Of a stretch of 39,055 nt of DNA, positions 38,921 through 39,055 are shown piece by piece. The number at the start of each line of letters is the position of its first letter. The stretch's first letter is position 1. The notes under the pieces were generated by a model that ran no database searches, was not told the DNA's origin, and saw only the letters and a program-made list of their open reading frames with translations. Position numbers and translations under genes: made by a program. Source of the stretch: an uncultured Lachnospiraceae bacterium (GTDB lineage: Bacteria > Bacillota > Clostridia > Lachnospirales > Lachnospiraceae); assembly GCA_902801515.1 (NCBI GenBank), contig CADCII010000023.1, positions 1 through 39,055 of the forward strand. Reading direction: 5' to 3'.

Positions 38921-39055
38921 GAACTACCCACAACCGACTATCGTCGGATGGAGTTCCTATGCTGGCACATTCCCGTGCCAGTCCCTGTGAGGGTCGCTTA
39001 CGCGATCTTCACAGCATATGGCGTGTCCACGACGCCTCTATCCCATCCGGTTCCG
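38921..39055 (-). mobile_element. Probable right end of an IS200/IS605-family element with its omegaRNA (reRNA) region
   Basis: On the minus strand, after a short ORF end, come hairpins CTGGCAC-GTGCCAG (38962-38981) and CCGAC-GATA-GTCGG (38934-38947), then TTGTGGGTAGTTCA. A subterminal CGAC-loop-GTCG hairpin followed by a G-rich stretch and TTCA is how right ends of IS605/IS1341-type elements and their TnpB guide RNAs finish (compare the ISDra2 end). The element would end near 38921, with the guide-equivalent sequence just beyond. Truncated by the window edge; recognition is by memory and pattern only. Confidence 0.5.
38998..39055 (-). CDS. C-terminal fragment of an ORF, possibly TnpB
   Basis: The last 18 codons before a TAA at 38998-39000 read GTGWDRGVVDTPYAVKIA. 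The gene enters from the right edge. Position just before the hairpin-bearing end fits a tnpB gene, but 18 residues are too few to name it. Confidence 0.35.
   Translation of the reverse strand, partial: GTGWDRGVVDTPYAVKIA

Overview
The window looks like a chromosomal segment of an anaerobic Clostridia species, most likely Lachnospiraceae. This is inferred from gene content: a dnaX-ybaB-recR-CvpA operon, a large ~268 nt Bacillus/Clostridia-type SRP RNA, TTGACA/TATAAT-type promoters, AGGAGG ribosome sites, an ATP/PPi-type PFK with PKTIDND, and a selenium-type molybdenum hydroxylase cluster. No species is claimed.

Layout. 1-346: 5' end of a 16S rRNA gene (minus strand) with its leader and promoter. 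347-6095: a minus-strand operon read dnaX, ybaB, recR, a DUF5711-like membrane protein, CvpA-like, YkuD L,D-transpeptidase, closed by a terminator just before the rRNA promoter. 6306-7379: phosphofructokinase. 7521-9957: two CobW-type metal-chaperone GTPases, one with a long His/Asp repeat tract, separated by a 192-nt element that folds as a clean four-way junction. 10201-12632: a polar amino-acid ABC importer (binding protein, permease, ATPase). 12809-19080: an operon of hydantoinase, YqeB and the three xanthine-dehydrogenase-type subunits (Mo, FAD, 2Fe-2S). Divergent from it is adenine deaminase (19339-21084), which meets a YqeC-MocA fusion tail to tail. Together these form a purine-salvage/catabolism and labile-selenium molybdenum hydroxylase region. 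21090-24924: an operon of Gfo/Idh/MocA oxidoreductase, HAD phosphatase, YitT membrane protein and YqeC-MocA. 25029-27808: membrane-anchored type-B carboxylesterase and an MBL-fold hydrolase. 28012-29010 (+): D-2-hydroxyacid dehydrogenase.

29089-30152: a tRNA-Ser(CGA) gene that lacks the 5' strand of its anticodon stem, tadA, and the SRP RNA with its own promoter and terminator. 30162-35586: an envelope locus read lysozyme-like secreted protein, OmpR-type response regulator, histidine kinase, then a secreted Gln/Met/Pro-rich repeat protein and an HtrA protease. The promoters of the last two both carry 11-bp-phased direct repeats of a YTMACR-like half-site, which makes a self-contained envelope-stress regulon likely.

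35700-39055 (+): tRNA-Pro(CGG), a 29-bp direct repeat of its 3' end 183 bp downstream, structured spacer DNA, an AlgI/AlgX-like polysaccharide O-acetylation pair, and what looks like the right end of an IS200/IS605-type element. This end has the look of a tRNA-targeted island boundary.

Strongest candidates for undescribed biology: the four-way-junction element at 8479-8670, the two-component/repeat-protein/HtrA regulon at 30162-35586, and the damaged tRNA-Ser. All calls come from reading the sequence; no database search was run.
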